A stretch of DNA of 5,715 nucleotides from Solirubrobacteraceae bacterium. Lineage in GTDB: Bacteria > Actinomycetota > Thermoleophilia > Solirubrobacterales > Solirubrobacteraceae. The translations under genes were made by a program, and so were the position numbers. Below, in pieces: positions 4,960-5,715 of this stretch; within the stretch, counting starts at the first letter, position 1; each line of letters starts with the position of its first letter. A model generated the notes under the pieces. The model did not search any database and was not told where the DNA came from. It was given only the letters and a program-made list of their open reading frames with translations. The stretch spans positions 1 to 5,715 of the forward strand of contig JASHQV010000151.1 in the NCBI GenBank assembly GCA_030038955.1, written 5' to 3'.

Positions 4960-5715
4960 ATGAGTATCGATGTGGCTGCGCCCGAAGCGGCGGCGGGGTT
5001 GGTCGAGCATCTGACGCTCGAGGATCGTGTCGGGCTGCTGCGGGCGATGCTGCTGATGCGCGGCCTCGAGGAGCGGGCGATGAGCCTGTACCGCCAGGGG
5101 AAGGTGCCTGGCTCGTTCTACGACGGCTACGGTCAGGAGGCCGTGTCAGCCGGGGCCGCGTTCGCGATGGCGCCGGAGGACCGGCTCTGCGTCCTCCATC
5201 GTGACCTTGCCGCCCACCTGATCCGTGGCGTCTCGCCGACGCGCGTACTGGCGCAATACCTGGGGCGCGAGCTCGGCATAACAAGGGGACGCGACGGGAA
5301 CGTGCACTTCGGGGACCGCAAGGTCGGGTGCGTCGGGATGGTGTCGATGCTGCCGGACATGATGCTGGTGGCGACCGGCATGGCGATGGCGTTCAAGCTG
5401 CGCGGCGAGCGGCGCTGCGCGCTGACCTGGTTCGGCGACGGGTCGACTTCGCGCGGCGACTTCCACGAGGCGCTGAACTGGGCGAGCGTGCAGAAGCTGC
5501 CGGTGATCTTCGTGCTCGAGAACAACCAGTACGCGTACTCGACGCCGTTGAGCAAGCAGTTCGCGGTCGACCCCGTGCAGCGCGCGGCGGCCTACGGGAT
5601 CGCCGGCGTGACCGCCGACGGCAACGACGTGGAGGCGATGTTCGAGGCGTGCCGGGCAGCGCGCGAGCACGCGATCGGCGGCGAGGGCCCGACGCTGGTC
5701 GAGGCCGTGACGATG
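4960..5715 (+). CDS. Thiamine-diphosphate-dependent 2-oxoacid dehydrogenase E1 alpha subunit (partial)
   Basis: The first 252 codons of a gene that runs off the window with no stop; family members are usually about 320-370 residues, so roughly the last quarter is missing. E1 alpha pairs with E1 beta to decarboxylate a 2-oxoacid on thiamine diphosphate and pass the acyl group to the E2 lipoyl domain. Visible features are RGLEERAMSLYRQGKVPGSF (34-53), the GQEA motif (58-61), HRD (80-82) in the region that contacts the cofactor, the GRDGNVHFGD loop (110-119) and the thiamine-diphosphate/Mg motif GDG (159-161)-X26-NN (188-189), within a typical GDFHEALNWASVQKLPVIFVLENNQYAYSTP-like block (166-196). 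Pyruvate (PdhA), branched-chain (BkdA) and acetoin (AcoA) types share these features, so the substrate is left open. An E1 beta gene should follow directly. Confidence 0.9.
   Translation, partial: MSIDVAAPEAAAGLVEHLTLEDRVGLLRAMLLMRGLEERAMSLYRQGKVPGSFYDGYGQEAVSAGAAFAMAPEDRLCVLHRDLAAHLIRGVSPTRVLAQYLGRELGITRGRDGNVHFGDRKVGCVGMVSMLPDMMLVATGMAMAFKLRGERRCALTWFGDGSTSRGDFHEALNWASVQKLPVIFVLENNQYAYSTPLSKQFAVDPVQRAAAYGIAGVTADGNDVEAMFEACRAAREHAIGGEGPTLVEAVTM

Noticed and set aside
4940..5670. Minus-strand open frames opposite the E1 alpha gene
   Set aside because: The plus strand has a full thiamine-diphosphate motif and a good ribosome-binding site; the minus frames show no domain.

Overview
The window is very GC-rich, with strongly G/C-biased third codon positions and dense coding on both strands. 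This fits a high-GC actinobacterium. The protein types, especially the 197-residue three-helix membrane protein and the second MFS exporter, remind me of Thermoleophilia/Solirubrobacterales. That placement is an impression from memory, not a search result.

Layout. (1) Bases 65-741, plus strand: the end of an operon. A coupling (effector) protein of a soluble diiron monooxygenase is followed, with a 4-base GTGA overlap, by a small SCP2-type lipid-binding protein. The hydroxylase and reductase genes would lie upstream, outside the window. (2) Bases 632-2844, minus strand: a two-gene operon of a three-helix membrane protein and a DHA2-type MFS exporter, joined by a 1-base TAGTG stop/start overlap. 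The exporter's 3' end runs 110 bases antisense into the SCP2 gene. (3) Bases 2845-2942: a 98-base divergent promoter region with a dyad that could be an operator. (4) Bases 2943-4754, plus strand: a second, distinct DHA2-type MFS protein with degenerate family motifs. (5) Bases 4755-4959: a 205-base spacer with a 10-base direct repeat. (6) Bases 4960 to the window edge, plus strand: a thiamine-diphosphate-dependent 2-oxoacid dehydrogenase E1 alpha subunit, cut off by the window end before any stop codon.

How they may fit together. The first pair points to oxidation of a hydrocarbon or other hydrophobic substrate. The two exporters and the membrane protein look like an export module with a shared control region. 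The E1 alpha gene opens what is probably a 2-oxoacid dehydrogenase operon. No regulator, transposase, tRNA, rRNA, CRISPR or phage gene is visible. The most unusual points are the SCP2 protein coupled to a monooxygenase effector, the antisense overlap of the convergent genes, and the accessory membrane protein coupled to the exporter. I see no clear evidence of a wholly new system.
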